Shown here: positions 24,905 through 35,107 of the stretch, piece by piece
How positions within the stretch are numbered: the first letter of the stretch is position 1
Layout of the letters: each line of letters starts with the position of its first letter
Assembly (NCBI GenBank): GCA_032622095.1
Contig: CP136061.1
Span: 18,294,991-18,358,990 of the forward strand
DNA from: Siphonodentalium dalli
Lineage: Eukaryota > Mollusca > Scaphopoda > Gadilida > Siphonodentaliidae
Direction of reading: 5' to 3'
DNA: 64,000 bases
Notes under the pieces: generated by a model
What the model was told of the DNA's origin: nothing
Database searches by the model: none
Seen by the model: only the letters and a program-made list of their open reading frames with translations
Translations under genes and position numbers: made by a program

Positions 24905-25540
24905 TAAGTGTACCGGTACAGACTTTCATTTTTGAGGCGCGCGATCGCTCTTGCGCACCATCGCACGGCTAAAACTGAAAACCAGCGAGTGATCGATTGC
25001 GCACCTAGGCCAAATACAGAGAGCGAACCTGATAACGCTATTATTAGTGTCTACCCAGACAAGGTCACACGGTGTGACGTGTCAAATGTACTATCTGTCT
25101 GAGACTGAATGAATCGAAGCTAAAAATACATTTCTATGTACCGGTATGGCTTATGACGTCACATAAATTCCTCGAAAATCAAAGCGAGACCACGTGGCTG
25201 GGAGATGTTGATATTTATTCTGTCAGCTTCGAATCTGAGTATTAAATTGATTCCTTATTAATAATTATGAATTACATTTAATATAGGAGCATGTAGAATA
25301 TAAAACATAGTGTGTAACATTCACTTGTGCTTATGGATAGTGGATTAAGCAGTGTTAAACCATCAAAGAGATTCACTGGACATCGATCGTGAGTAAACAA
25401 ATTCAATTTACGTGGCATTTATGAATGTATTTCCGCTGTTTATTTTATCTTGATAGAAACCGCGCGCTTGGCCAAAACCCAGCGAGCGGGACTCTGCGCG
25501 CCTACATTTTCTAAAAATGAAAGTCTGCCGGTACATGTGT
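24905..25540. repeat. Large inverted repeat with GC-rich ends
   Basis: ACAGACTTTCATTTTTGAGG and CGCGCGATCG on the left are mirrored by GCGCGCCTACATTTT and AAAAATGAAAGTCTG on the right. About 500 bp lie between. It may be an element; no target duplication was established. Confidence 0.65.
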
Positions 25541-25599
25541 ACATGTACATACATGTATGTACATGTAATAAGTAATAATTTAGAAATAACAGTTACCAA

Positions 25600-25800
25600 A
25601 TTATGAAAATTTCCTCAAAAATATCCTAATAGTATACCGTACATGTAGAATAATGAAATATATTAAGAATGCGTTATTTTCCGCAAAACACTTTGTGTGA
25701 GCGGAGCGTTTGTATATATACAGCATGTAAATAGTGAGCGATAAGCATAACACTGTGGCGATTGATTAGGTTGAGAGTGATTCATGGTGACCCATTCAAC
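25600..25800. repeat. Dispersed repeat segment (family Z)
   Basis: ATACTAATAGTATA-like sequence, AAACACTTTGTGTGAGCG and CATAACACTGTGGCG recur in altered form at 50450-50920 and 57075-57250. Confidence 0.55.
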
Positions 25801-26047
25801 ACCAAAATCTGAGATTTAGCTTATTAAATGGCTATACCGGTAATGCGGTATGTTGTAAATAAGTTCATGATTCCACTGAATTGTAGGGGCTATGAATCAT
25901 TGCTGCCTTATCGTAGCGAAAATTTGATATAACCCTTTCTTTACTAAATGGATTCTCCCACCAAGTACAAAAGAATTTATTTGAATGATCTATTATTCAT
26001 TCAGAGGGTTGTTCAGGACATGCAAGCAGATGACAACAGATAAGACA

Positions 26048-26441
26048 TACCGCTATACTTAAAGTAATTGACCACCAATAACGTGGTGTCACCCCGTTAA
26101 TACCGCGGTACTATACCGCAGAATCCTCCAATACCGCGGTACTGATACCGCTTGTTAATGCGAACAAGTATGTGGGAGTAAATACCTCCCCTCAAAGAGT
26201 TCCATGAAAATCATCGCGGTATTCAAAAAAATTAATGCGGTGCCCTGCCCGCTAAAAGACCGCGGTATTCAAAAAAATTAATGCGGTGCCCGCTAAAAGA
26301 CTGCGGTATCATTATCGCCCAATACCGTAACTCCACCGCCGTGACCATCTCGATACCGCTACCGTTTATTACCGGTATCACCGCGGTCATGACCGGGGTA
26401 TCACCCTGTTTTTCTGGTCAATTACTTTGAGAATAGCGGTA
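26048..26441. mobile_element. TA-flanked foldback MITE (family S), twin of 23633-24026
   Basis: Same ends and interior as the 23633 copy, in the same orientation, while the flanks differ. This points to recent transposition or gene conversion rather than a segmental duplication. Confidence 0.88.
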
Positions 26442-26656
26442 GATGTGTCTACATGCCAATTACATGCATTTAACAAAATAATAATTATTTTTTTTTGTTT
26501 TTTTTTTTGGGTTGAATTTTATTTTTTGGGTTGAAATTTGAAGAAAAAAAGTCCAGGTCGGCCCAATTTCGGCAGGTCGGTCGGGAAACCGGAAACACAG
26601 ATGTTTTTTTTTTTGGCCTAAGCCTCCCTAATTCTATTCATAAATTTTCCGTGCTC

Positions 26657-26744
26657 AATTGCCTGATAACACAGGTATATATTCTATTGGCCTAAGTGGC
26701 TGATAACACAGGTATATATTCTATTGGCCTAAGTGGCTAAGCCC
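26657..26744. repeat. Direct repeat of about 41 bp, two units
   Basis: CTGATAACACAGGTATATAT and TCTATTGGCCTAAGTGG occur twice in a row. Confidence 0.88.
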
Positions 26745-26855
26745 CCATCTTACTACATAATGCAGCAATGAAACATTGGTCAATAGATCAATCATCAATA
26801 ATTAAACATTTCTAACACCTCTACCAGGATTAGTACAAACAGGAAAAGTGGTATA

Positions 26856-27246
26856 TGGTCCCCAGAGGAATACCAGGGAAAGACCACTCATCCAGGACAC
26901 ATTTCCCAGAGGAATACCAGGGAAAGACCACTCATCCAGGACACATTTCCCAGAGGAATACCAGGGAAAGACCACTCATCCAGGACACATTTCCCAGAGG
27001 AATACCATGGAAGACCACTCATCCAGGACACATTTCCCAGAGGAATACCATGGAAGACCACTCATCCAGGACACATTTCCCAGAGGAATACCATGGAAGA
27101 CCACTCATCCAGGACACATTTCCCAGAGGAATACCAGGGAAAGACCACTCATCCAGGACACATTTCCCAGAGGAATACCATGGAAGACCACTCATCCAGG
27201 ACACATTTCCCAGAGGAATACCATGGAAGACCACTCATCCAGGACA
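26856..27246. repeat. 43-44 bp tandem repeat, about nine units
   Basis: Each unit has CCCAGAGGAATACCA, then either GGGAAAGACC or TGGAAGACC, then ACTCATCCAGGACACATTT. The one-base length difference shifts the frame between units, so the long open frames here are repeat translations and not genes. Confidence 0.95.
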
Positions 27247-27292
27247 AAATTCTTTTGTGGAGATGTTGAGACAACTAGACACTACTTCTTTG

Positions 27293-28127
27293 CAAGCCTG
27301 TGAATAGCATGTCTGTCATTTGCAGATGAGGCCTCCAGACAGTGAATTTAGTGATACTATCCCGCACAGCGGGCTAGCATCATCAAATTGACCCTCTGGG
27401 GACCTCATTCTACTTAGGCCTCATCTTCTGGAAATTATTACACGCTTGTTCCTAGACGTACAGCGTTATTGCAGCGTTATTTACAAATCCGTATGGAACG
27501 TACGTTCCATACGCATTTCGTTGACGTAAAATGACGTTCGCCTCAACCATGAAACTGGAACTATTTAAATAAAAGAATCATCACACATGACAAACACGCC
27601 CTGTATGAGCCTAAATAAACCTTCTAATCCTGTATTTTTAATGCACGGATTCTAGGACGCGAAGCGTGTAATAAACTCAGAACGACACGGTGTGTAAATG
27701 AGTTTGTCGATACGGCACTCGTGCTGTCGCGGAAGGATAGAACTTGAGGCGCAAGCGCCTCTCGTTCTATCCTTCCGCAACAGCACTCGTGCCTATCGAC
27801 AAACTCATTTACACATCGTGTCGTTCTGTGTATGTATCTATTGTCTCAAATTAACATTGTTTAGTTACTTTTTTCCTTATGGGAAGTTTCTGTATACCCT
27901 AATTTGCAGAAGATAAAATGCTTAATCGAGGTGACCTATGGTAGCCAACTTCAACTGGGGAACTTCAATCTGAGCATATGTCTCCCATAGCAGTTTAGGC
28001 CTAAGCAGAATGAGGTCCCCATAGGGTGAATTTGGTGATGCTAGCCCATTCTGTGGTATAGCATCACTAAATTCACCCTCTGGGGACCTCATTCCGCAAA
28101 TGACAGTCACACTCTTTACAGGATTGC
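27293..28127. mobile_element. Family Y MITE interrupted by element Q
   Basis: Left end CAAGCCTGTGAATAGCATG, right end CAGTCACACTCTTTACAGG. Hairpins with CCTCTGGGGACCTCATTC lie at both ends. The middle matches the uninterrupted copy at 46391-46839 once element Q (27435-27830) is removed. Confidence 0.75.
27435..27830. mobile_element. Compound foldback element Q, nested in Y
   Basis: The first half begins TTATTACACGCTTG and ends GAAGCGTGTAATAA, so it is itself flanked by inverted repeats. The second half is a near-perfect hairpin with arms AGAACGACACGGTGTG, GAGTTTGTCGATACGG and GTTCTATCCTTCCGC. A second, inverted copy lies at 47997-48376 and a worn half copy at 45823-46035. Confidence 0.8.
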
Positions 28128-28531
28128 AGGACACATTTTGTTTGTAGAGATATTGAGAAAACTAGACACTACTTCTTTGATTGTCATTTATTTTCTGAAC
28201 TAAGATGACAATGTTTCGCTGAATTACAATTACTAGTATCATCAGACTTGGAAATGAATTTAAAAGGACATGACATACTAACATACATGTACAAACTTAG
28301 AAATATTCAATCAGGTACACAAATACATTTGATGCGCCCAAGTGATTCATACAGTACATAAACAATGAAACAACAGGGATTTTTTTTAGATAAAGACAGG
28401 GGCTGGAATGGGCCGGGTTCCCCAATGGGAAATAGTCAGGTTAATCTGAATTTCTGAGCCTAAAACTCCAAACTCATAGAAAGTCTGCTGTTTTGTGAAC
28501 AAAAGATAGGACTTCCCCATTTTTCATAGGT

Positions 28532-28640
28532 TAACCCATAGGGAGCCTTGCATATATAAGAGAATTCACTGGCTTACAAGGTCAAGGTAAATATTGTTAG
28601 GCCAATGTATTCTCTTATAAAAGCGTGTCTCTCTACTGGA
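28532..28640. mobile_element. Fragment of P3 MITE
   Basis: CATATATAAGAGAATTCACT, GCTTACAAGGTCAAGGTAAA and GGCCAATGTATTCTC are the middle of a P3 element. The ends are lost. Confidence 0.6.
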
Positions 28641-28875
28641 GACTTGTATGTATATCTGGGGACCTCATTCTTCATGGCCTCATCTGCTATCGGAGATCTA
28701 GACTCAGATTTGTTCTCAGATGGTGAAGATGGTGATGTACATGTACACCCATTGGGAACCTCGATTATGCAATATGTCATCTGCCAATTTGGGGATATAG
28801 AGAAACTAGACTAAAAAAGAAAGAGAATCTATGCAAAGAAGTTTCTATAAAGAAACTTTCCAGAGAAGATGAGGC

Positions 28876-28990
28876 ATATGCAGAATGACGTCCCCAGAGG
28901 GTGAATTTAGTGCTAGCCCACTATGCGAGGTGGCGTCACTAAATTCACCCTCTGGGGACTTCATTCTGCAAATGACAGACACACTAAACT
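28876..28990. mobile_element. Half-size family Y hairpin
   Basis: A single hairpin: GCAGAATGACGTCCCCAGAG and its inverted partner CTGGGGACTTCATTCTGC, followed by AAATGACAGACACACT. Confidence 0.7.
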
Positions 28991-28995
28991 CAGGC

Positions 28996-29180
28996 TTGAT
29001 AGAGGGTGACTTGGGAGACAGCTTCTCCCTATAATGTGCCACTTCTCCCTATTTCTGCCACAGGGAGAAGTGACTTCTCTCTCATATACCAGTGTGCATA
29101 TGTCCCAACATCACATTTAAAGTATATTTACAGATTATAATGGTGTTCTTACATGCTATAATGGTTTTATAAGGAACCCC
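28996..29180. mobile_element. Fragment of GGGACCAG MITE
   Basis: TTCTCCCTATAATGTGCCAC, CAGGGAGAAGTGACTTC and ATACCAGTGTGCATATG match the left half of the copy at 238-566. The right end is missing. Confidence 0.6.
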
Positions 29181-29250
29181 TTCACAAAACAGGCAGAAAA
29201 ATTCCTGAACAATTCTTGATAACAAAATAAGCAAGGAATATATATATATG

Positions 29251-29503
29251 CAAGCCTTGAAATAGTGTGCCTGTCATTTGCAGAATGAGGTCCCCAGAGG
29301 GAGAATTTTGTGATGCTACCCCGCATAGCGGGTTAGCATCACCAAATTCACCCTCTGGGAACCTCATTCTTCTTAGTTGTAAGCAGAATGAGGTCCCAGA
29401 GGTTGAATTTGGTGATGCTAGCCCACTATGCGGGGTAGCATCACTAAATTCACCCTCCGGGGACCTCATTCTGCAAATGACAGACACACTATTTCAAGGC
29501 TTA
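29251..29503. mobile_element. Palindromic hAT-type MITE (family Y) with 8-bp target duplication
   Basis: It starts CAAGCCTTGAAATAGTG and ends ACACTATTTCAAGGCTTA. TATATATG flanks it at 29243-29250 and 29504-29511. It has the same twin-hairpin plan as 6680-6932, with no coding capacity. Confidence 0.83.
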
Positions 29504-29612
29504 TATATATGCAGCTGTGGCGACACATGGTATGCCCGTCTGGTTGCATAATATATAGATGTTGATATTACTGTAGATTCACTGGTGGACACATGGCATT
29601 TTCCCAGTCACT

Positions 29613-29852
29613 TTAACCCTTTGAGTGCCAGGGGCCGATCTCATCGGCCCTAAACCTACAAAATAAGTCTGTTAAAGAATATAAGAATAAATTATTAAAA
29701 TTGTAAAAAATTGTAAAAAAAAAAAATTGTTAGGCCAATGCATTCTCTTATATATGCGAGGCGACCTATGGTCGACTCGCATATATAAGAGAATGCATTG
29801 GCACAGGGTATATGGGTTGATACAAAAATCGACCTGGCACTCAAAGGGTTAA
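29613..29852. mobile_element. TTAA-flanked MITE, family P2
   Basis: It begins TTAACCCTTTGAGTGCCAGG and GGCCGATCTCATCGGCCC, and ends CCTGGCACTCAAAGGGTTAA. It carries one copy of the shared palindrome (about 29733-29806). Family P2 differs from P1 outside the palindrome. Confidence 0.86.
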
Positions 29853-30852
29853 AAAGACCATGATAATCTTAATATGAGATTTACCACTCTGGAACTCTTG
29901 AATCCGATTTGATTTCTAGGAGGATGGGGCTTTCCCATGATGACATAATAAACTGTTTCTAAATATGGAGCACATGTCTGGTGTAGTAAATGTTTGTGAA
30001 AATCGTAGTATTTATATAAACAATAGGGTGTGAACGAATAAGTAATAAATATCATTGACTGATAAAACCTCAAAGATATAAATGTCTCCTAGATTGTGAT
30101 GAGTGTAATGAATTATGTATATGTCTGCTATATTCTGTATTAGAAAAATTGTTGTGTTTTGCTATGCTTGGGAAATTGACCTCCTATCTCTCCCAATTAA
30201 ATGCCACTAATAATTAAGCAGTGTTTGTAATTATTATCGACTTTTTAAAGAGACTGGATTCCACCTTGCAATGACCTGTTGTGTGCACATCAGACCTGTT
30301 AAGTTTTGAAAATGTCAATCCGGGAGATTTTTGCAGGAGGTATGCCAAATATGTTCATGTTCCAAAAATAATTTTTATGATGAACATTACATATTTGTTA
30401 TGAGTTTCTATTTGTGTTTATTTTATAAATATATAGACATAAATAAAATGGTAATGAGAGCTACTGTGAGTGGGAGATAAGGAAATCCCTGTCATTTGGG
30501 GGAATCCCCGCAATTTCACTTATTTGAAACATAAATCTTCTTTTTTTTTATTTCGAAAGCGGGTTTTTGCTGAATCCGGGAGAAATTGGGGGTTATCCGT
30601 ATTTGGGGAATTGCCATGGCAATCCGTGAGTCTCACGGACAATCTGTGAAACTTAACAGTTCTGGTGCACATCCAATAAAATAGCACCCAGTCTGACCAA
30701 TGGAATGAAGGAAATCATATCAATGCAGAAATCAAATCTGAATCGCATTGTTGTTTTTAAAGAGACTGGGCATTTTCCTTCCATAAAGACTTGTAGCAAT
30801 GAGGAAGCTAAAAGTAGCATCCTCTTAACTGTCAAAGGATAACAACACATAC
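29853..30852. other. MAGI intron, no feature recognised
   Basis: Directly downstream of the WW exon donor (minus strand). No repeat family was recognised. Confidence 0.5.
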
Positions 30853-31123
30853 TTGATATAATATGTTTGGCCCTCTCCTGAGGTTGCCATTTCCCAGTTG
30901 CCAGGTAACGACCCGAGGCCTCCCGTACTGTGGGCACGCTCGAGTGATTTCTTCCTCGTCATCGGTGGAGGTAGATCTTCGTGAGCAGTGGAGAGGGTTT
31001 CTGTGTTACTTTGGCTGCGTTTCATTTTTTCGGGATTGCTGCCTGGTAGTTTTCCCATTGAGCTTGCTCTGCGAACCGATGGATTCGGGTCCTTAGGTGG
31101 CTTAGGTGTTCCGTAATGATTAC
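30853..31123 (-). CDS. MAGI: MAGI exon: end of GuK region, linker and first half of WW1
   Basis: This 271-nt exon has acceptor CTGTTACAG and donor GTATGT. It opens by completing Gly, then encodes NHYGTPKPPKDPNP, matching the conserved GNYYGTPKPP end of the MAGI GuK region. About 50 residues of basic, Ser-rich linker follow, including MKRSQSNTETLS and RKKSLERAHSTGG; RKKS and the neighbouring Ser residues could be phosphorylation sites (inference). The exon ends in the first WW domain: LGSLPGNWEMATSGEGQ then TYYI, with the first signature Trp and the YY pair. The last two bases (AA) complete Asn with the 21.2 kb exon. Two extra, decayed copies of the first part of this exon lie just upstream in the intron (31156-31356). 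Confidence 0.93.
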
Positions 31124-31155
31124 CTGTAACAGAAGGTAAAGGGTTAACAGTTGTG

Positions 31156-31356
31156 GCTGGGTAGTTTATCTATTGAGCTTGCTCTGCTAACCAACAGATT
31201 CGGCTCCTTAGGTGGCTTCGGTGTTCTGTAATAATTACCTATAATATAAGGTAAATGGTTAACAATTGTGGCTCGGTAGTTTACCCATTGAGCTTGCTCT
31301 GTGAACCGATGGATTCAGCTCCTTAAGTGGCTTCGTTATTCCGTAGTGGTTAACTA
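31156..31356 (-). pseudogene. Two decayed tandem copies of the 5' edge of the MAGI WW exon
   Basis: With the true exon edge (31041-31155), this makes three units of about 115 bp; ATTGAGCTTGCTCTG recurs at 31057, 31172 and 31287. On the minus strand the middle copy has an acceptor-like ATTATAG and reads NYYRTPKPPKEPN then SRASS, still close to the exon's NHYGTPKPPKDPN and RRASS. The outer copy reads NHYGITKPLKELNPS. Neither copy has a good donor, and reading from the middle copy into the intron soon meets TAA, so I call them exon fragments. Use as alternative acceptors would truncate the protein. Confidence 0.85.
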
Positions 31357-31384
31357 GAGAGTGATTATAAATATTGTAATACAA

Positions 31385-31660
31385 GCCTGTTCTTATAACT
31401 CGAACAAGGGTGTTGCTATGGCATGGCAAAATACGCCCTTAGTTATTCCAACAAGAGCCATAACTCAGGTGAAAATTGACGGGCAAAACTGAGTTTGAAC
31501 TTGACCTGTATTTTGGGCTAGTAACCCCACATACCAAATTTCTTTCCATTCAGTAGAGAATATTTAAAGATATCATCCGACAACCAAAAGCGGACGGACT
31601 GATGAACAGATGGACCAATAACATAATACGTCCCATTTTATAAAAACATGCGACAATACA
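31385..31660. mobile_element. Pearl-like repeat fragment, one core unit
   Basis: GAGCCATAACTCAGGTGAAA, TTGACCTGTATTTTGGGC and TATCATCCGACAACC form one core; the tail has GCGGACGGACTGATG and CAATAACATAATACGTCCC. Confidence 0.65.
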
Positions 31661-31707
31661 TCTCATGACTCTTTGACACAACCTTTTGACCAATCTAGTG
31701 GCCTTGT

Positions 31708-32118
31708 TTAACCCTTTACCCAACAGAAGGGCCCTGTGCCAATGCATTCTCTTATATATGCGAGTCGACCATAGGTCGCCTCGCATATATAAGAGAATGC
31801 ATTGGCTTAACACATTAAAAATTATAAAATTGTTAAAGAATGTAAGAAAAAATGGTAAAAAGTGTTAAAAAAAGATTTTTTTTTAGGCCAATGCATTCTC
31901 TTATATATGCGAGGCGACCTATGGTCGACTCGCATATATAAGAGAATGCATTGGCACAGGGCATAACTGTAACTATCACAATGTGGTCAAGGAGCCGGTT
32001 CCAATGATACCCATTTTTGTATGGTTCTATTGAGACAGACCGAAGATATTTTAGGCTGTTGAAGCTTTATTTGGCCGGTTTTGGCCGGTTTTGGCCGGTT
32101 TGTTGGGTAAAGGGTTAA
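31708..32118. mobile_element. TTAA-flanked MITE, family P1
   Basis: A full copy in the same orientation as 8455-8853, ending in three GGCCGGTTT repeats and GTTGGGTAAAGGGTTAA. Both shared palindromes are intact. It lies in the intron between the 33.1 and 31.1 kb MAGI exons. Confidence 0.88.
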
Positions 32119-32570
32119 GTAAAATAAAAGCAACGTTCTAATGTGTGGGAACAACAAGCTAGACTTGAGTTGAATCGTTGGCAGCATTCATTGAAATTTC
32201 TTCCATAATGATAACCTGAAACAAAAGCTTATATAGACATGATAATTCTCATTTTGATTGCAGATTTGGCATCTTATGCAGACATTATCAAAATAAGTGT
32301 CCCCTCCACTGTGTTTAAACCATGGTACAACTGTGTTGAATAAAGACCACCAATATTGTTTCCATGTTAATACACAATGCTTATCACGGTAGTAACAATT
32401 CTCAATGTGGTGACGATACACGTCTATGATAGATCTATAACTTTGGCATTTAACTTGGTGATACAGTACATCTAAACCTCTGTCACCAAATTACATTGAC
32501 ACTCTCACTGCGTTATAAGCATCTGAAAATCTGTGGCACATAGGACACTTATTTTTGGCACTATATATAT

Positions 32571-32916
32571 TAGGGCCCTGCAAACCTTTCGAGAATTGAT
32601 TTAATTTGAAACATGATTCAATCCTGTTCGAAACCTTTGACTGGGATTCAGATTCAGATTTTGAGTTGGTCCTGCAAAATGAGCAAAGCCAACACCACCG
32701 GTCGTTCATAAATCACCTGTAGATGCAGCACTGTGCACACATTACAAAACGATTGGCTAATTATATATTTTAAAACTATGTTACCAACGTCTTTCGATAG
32801 TTTTCACACACATGATTCATGTTGGAAATATCCTTGTGTATGACACAATAGGGAAACCAAGACAAGATTCGGTTTCAAGATTCGGTTTGACCTAAAATAA
32901 GATTCACAGGGCTCTA
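32571..32916. mobile_element. Possible MITE with TAGGGCCCTG ends
   Basis: TAGGGCCCTGCAAAC at the left is mirrored by GATTCACAGGGCTCTA at the right. Subterminal GATTCAGATTC and GATTCGGTTT motifs recur. No target duplication was seen. Confidence 0.5.
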
Positions 32917-33007
32917 GTACAGACACAATATATCCCAAGCAGTTCTGGAATAATTATCACATGAATAATTCACAATTTTAAGCTTGACTGAATAAATATA
33001 TATTTAC

Positions 33008-33127
33008 CATCATAGAGCCCGCTTTCAAGCAACAAGTTGCCTTTCTCTAACTCTATGAATTCTTCGATAGACAGGAATGTATAATCTACACCATTCACTT
33101 CTCCAGGGCGAGGGGCACGAGTGGTAC
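33008..33127 (-). CDS. MAGI: MAGI exon: guanylate-kinase-like domain core
   Basis: This 120-nt exon starts with GT, completing the Cys codon split with the previous exon, and ends with a lone G before a GTAAAT donor. It encodes [19 protein letters not shown] followed by [21 protein letters not shown] minus its final split Gly. The TTR.PR.GEV.GVDY.FL pattern is the signature of the GuK region; in guanylate kinases this loop binds GMP, but MAGI proteins have a truncated GuK domain thought to be catalytically inactive and used for protein binding. The acceptor is TTTGTAG. Length and both junctions fit the exon at 39.9 kb and the one at 31.1 kb, giving VPC-TTR and YDG-NHYGTPKPP. Confidence 0.94.
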
Positions 33128-33783
33128 CTACAAACACAAAGCAGAGCACGTTATAAACCATATAGTAATTGACACACTAAACATGGCCTATCAACAAGGA
33201 GTGTGTGTAGCACACACAGGGTGTCAAAGCAGGAAGCAATTTGATTGTATACGAATTTGTAAAGTGAAAAGTGCCCTTCTTCAAGTCGTTGTTACCTTTG
33301 AGAGCTAAGGAACTAGATATGAAGTGGAACTTACAAGGGGTACTGTACACTAATCAGGCCATCAATTCATTTTCGTTATATTTACCACAGGTCCCCAGAA
33401 CAAAAATTGACCCCAACACCAATAATACTTAATCCTATAGAAAGGTATCCAACTTGGCCCGGCCTAATTTTTTCACTTTGCTTCCGGGTTTATGAAACTG
33501 AATTTTTCAATAAATACGAGAGATACGATGCCGTGATGTAGCTTGATTGGTTTGGGTGGGTAAGTAAACAATTCCGCTGCTAATGATGTATAATATATAT
33601 ATTCTACTAACCGTTGATTGTGTTTTTGAAGCCCAAGTCGGTGTAAAAATCTCACTTTTTGACGCAGTTAGCGGACATAATCTCGAACGAGTGAAATTTT
33701 ACAGCCGCTTTGCGTCAGACCTGTGCTCATAACCAGAGTGTTTCTTAACCAATTTTTACATGGGATACATCAAATTGAAGAGT
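33128..33783. other. MAGI intron, no clear feature
   Basis: GGCCCGGCCTAA near 33457 and its inverted partner near 35205, with matching flanks (GGTATCCAACTTGG / CCAAGTTGGATACC), show that about 33340-33480 is repeated inverted at 35190-35290, around the pearl element. Confidence 0.6.
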
Positions 33784-35107
33784 AACAAGTGCACCGCTGG
33801 GCGGAGGTAACGCCCCCGACTGTACAATCAGAGAGGATTTTTCTTATTTTTGTGCAAATGCTTATTAAATGGCACTTTGTAAAGTTATGTTATTCATGAG
33901 TAAACAATCCAAAATCAAGTTATCATCTGGAAACCAAAAAAAGTAGCAGAAAACCTGAATTTTCTAAGTCCAAAACGGGGCGTAACTCTGGAAAAAATGG
34001 GCGGACGAAACCACGGCTATTGGGAAATCTTGTCCCCCCGGCTGGTCTATTGGCATACCACATATCAACTGAATTGAATTAGCGAAACCAAAGTTATGAG
34101 TTGAAACGTTCGTATGCCACAGAAAACCTGAATTTTCTAAGTCCAAAAAGGGGCGTAACTCTGGAAAAAATGGGCAGACAAAACCGCAGTTATAGGGAAA
34201 TCTTGTCCCCCCGGCTGGTCTATTAGCATACCAAAGATCAACTGAATTGACTTAGCGAAACCAAAGTTATGAGTTGAAACGTTCGTACGGACAATATTCT
34301 AAGTCCAAAAAGGGGCGTAACTCTGGAAAAAATGGGCGGATGAAACCGCAGTTATGGGGAAATCTTGTCCCCCCGGCTGGTCTATTAGCATACCATAGAT
34401 CAACTGAATTGAGTTAGCGAAACCAAAATTATGAGTTGAAACGTTCGTACGGACGGAATGACGGACGGAAGGACGGACGGACGTGTTTACTAATGACTAC
34501 TTATGTGGCTAAGATCGTGTAAAATGGATATTTATGTGCATAACTTCCGTTGCGTGGCTAGCCACGTAACAGCTTTCAGATGGACGTTCTAAAATGATCT
34601 ATTTGGCCTAATCAGCTTATTTAATTTTGTAGTCACTCAAAATTTGGAGAAAAAACGTCCATCGATTTAGACATCCATGACCCGTCAATAGGAGATGTCG
34701 GACACTGACAAGACATTTATGTGGCTAGCCACCCAATCACGGACCTGTCAGTTTCTCCTATTCCACTGTCCCAGTTGCTGTGAGCAAGTTTTTGAGTTTT
34801 AATCAGCTTCTTCTGCTATAATTCCAACATGTTATGAATCCATAATCTGGAGTTTTATCACTATCTACTACTTGATAGCCACTTAAAATTTTATGGCTAC
34901 TTGAGAAGCCACATAAAAACTAAAGCCACATTACCATTTCTAGCCACATAGGTCGAAGCCACATATCTACCCATTTGTTGGTATGGACGGAAGGACGGAC
35001 AGAAGGACGGACGGACGGAAGGACGGACGGAAGGAAGGACGGACGGACGGACGGAGGGCTCCACTATATACCCCCAAATCTCCATCGGAGATCGGGGGCA
35101 TAATAAC
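33784..35107. mobile_element. Pearl/Helitron-like element with extra W cassette
   Basis: It starts AACAAGTGCACCGCTGGG. Three core units (162-173 bp) contain GGGGCGTAACTCTGGAAAAA, CCCCCCGGCTGGTC and AAAGTTATGAGTTG. Then come GACGG/AAGGACGG microsatellite, a cassette of about 490 bp (34491-34980) rich in GTGGCTAGCCAC, more microsatellite, and the terminal hairpin CCCCCAAATCTCC/GGAGATCGGGGG. The order matches the pearl elements of bivalves, which later work groups with non-autonomous Helitrons (recalled, not checked). No protein-coding capacity. Confidence 0.8.

Noticed and set aside
26848-27307. Two long plus-strand frames of about 150 codons
   Set aside because: They are read-throughs of a 43-44 bp tandem repeat in two frames; repeat arithmetic explains them.
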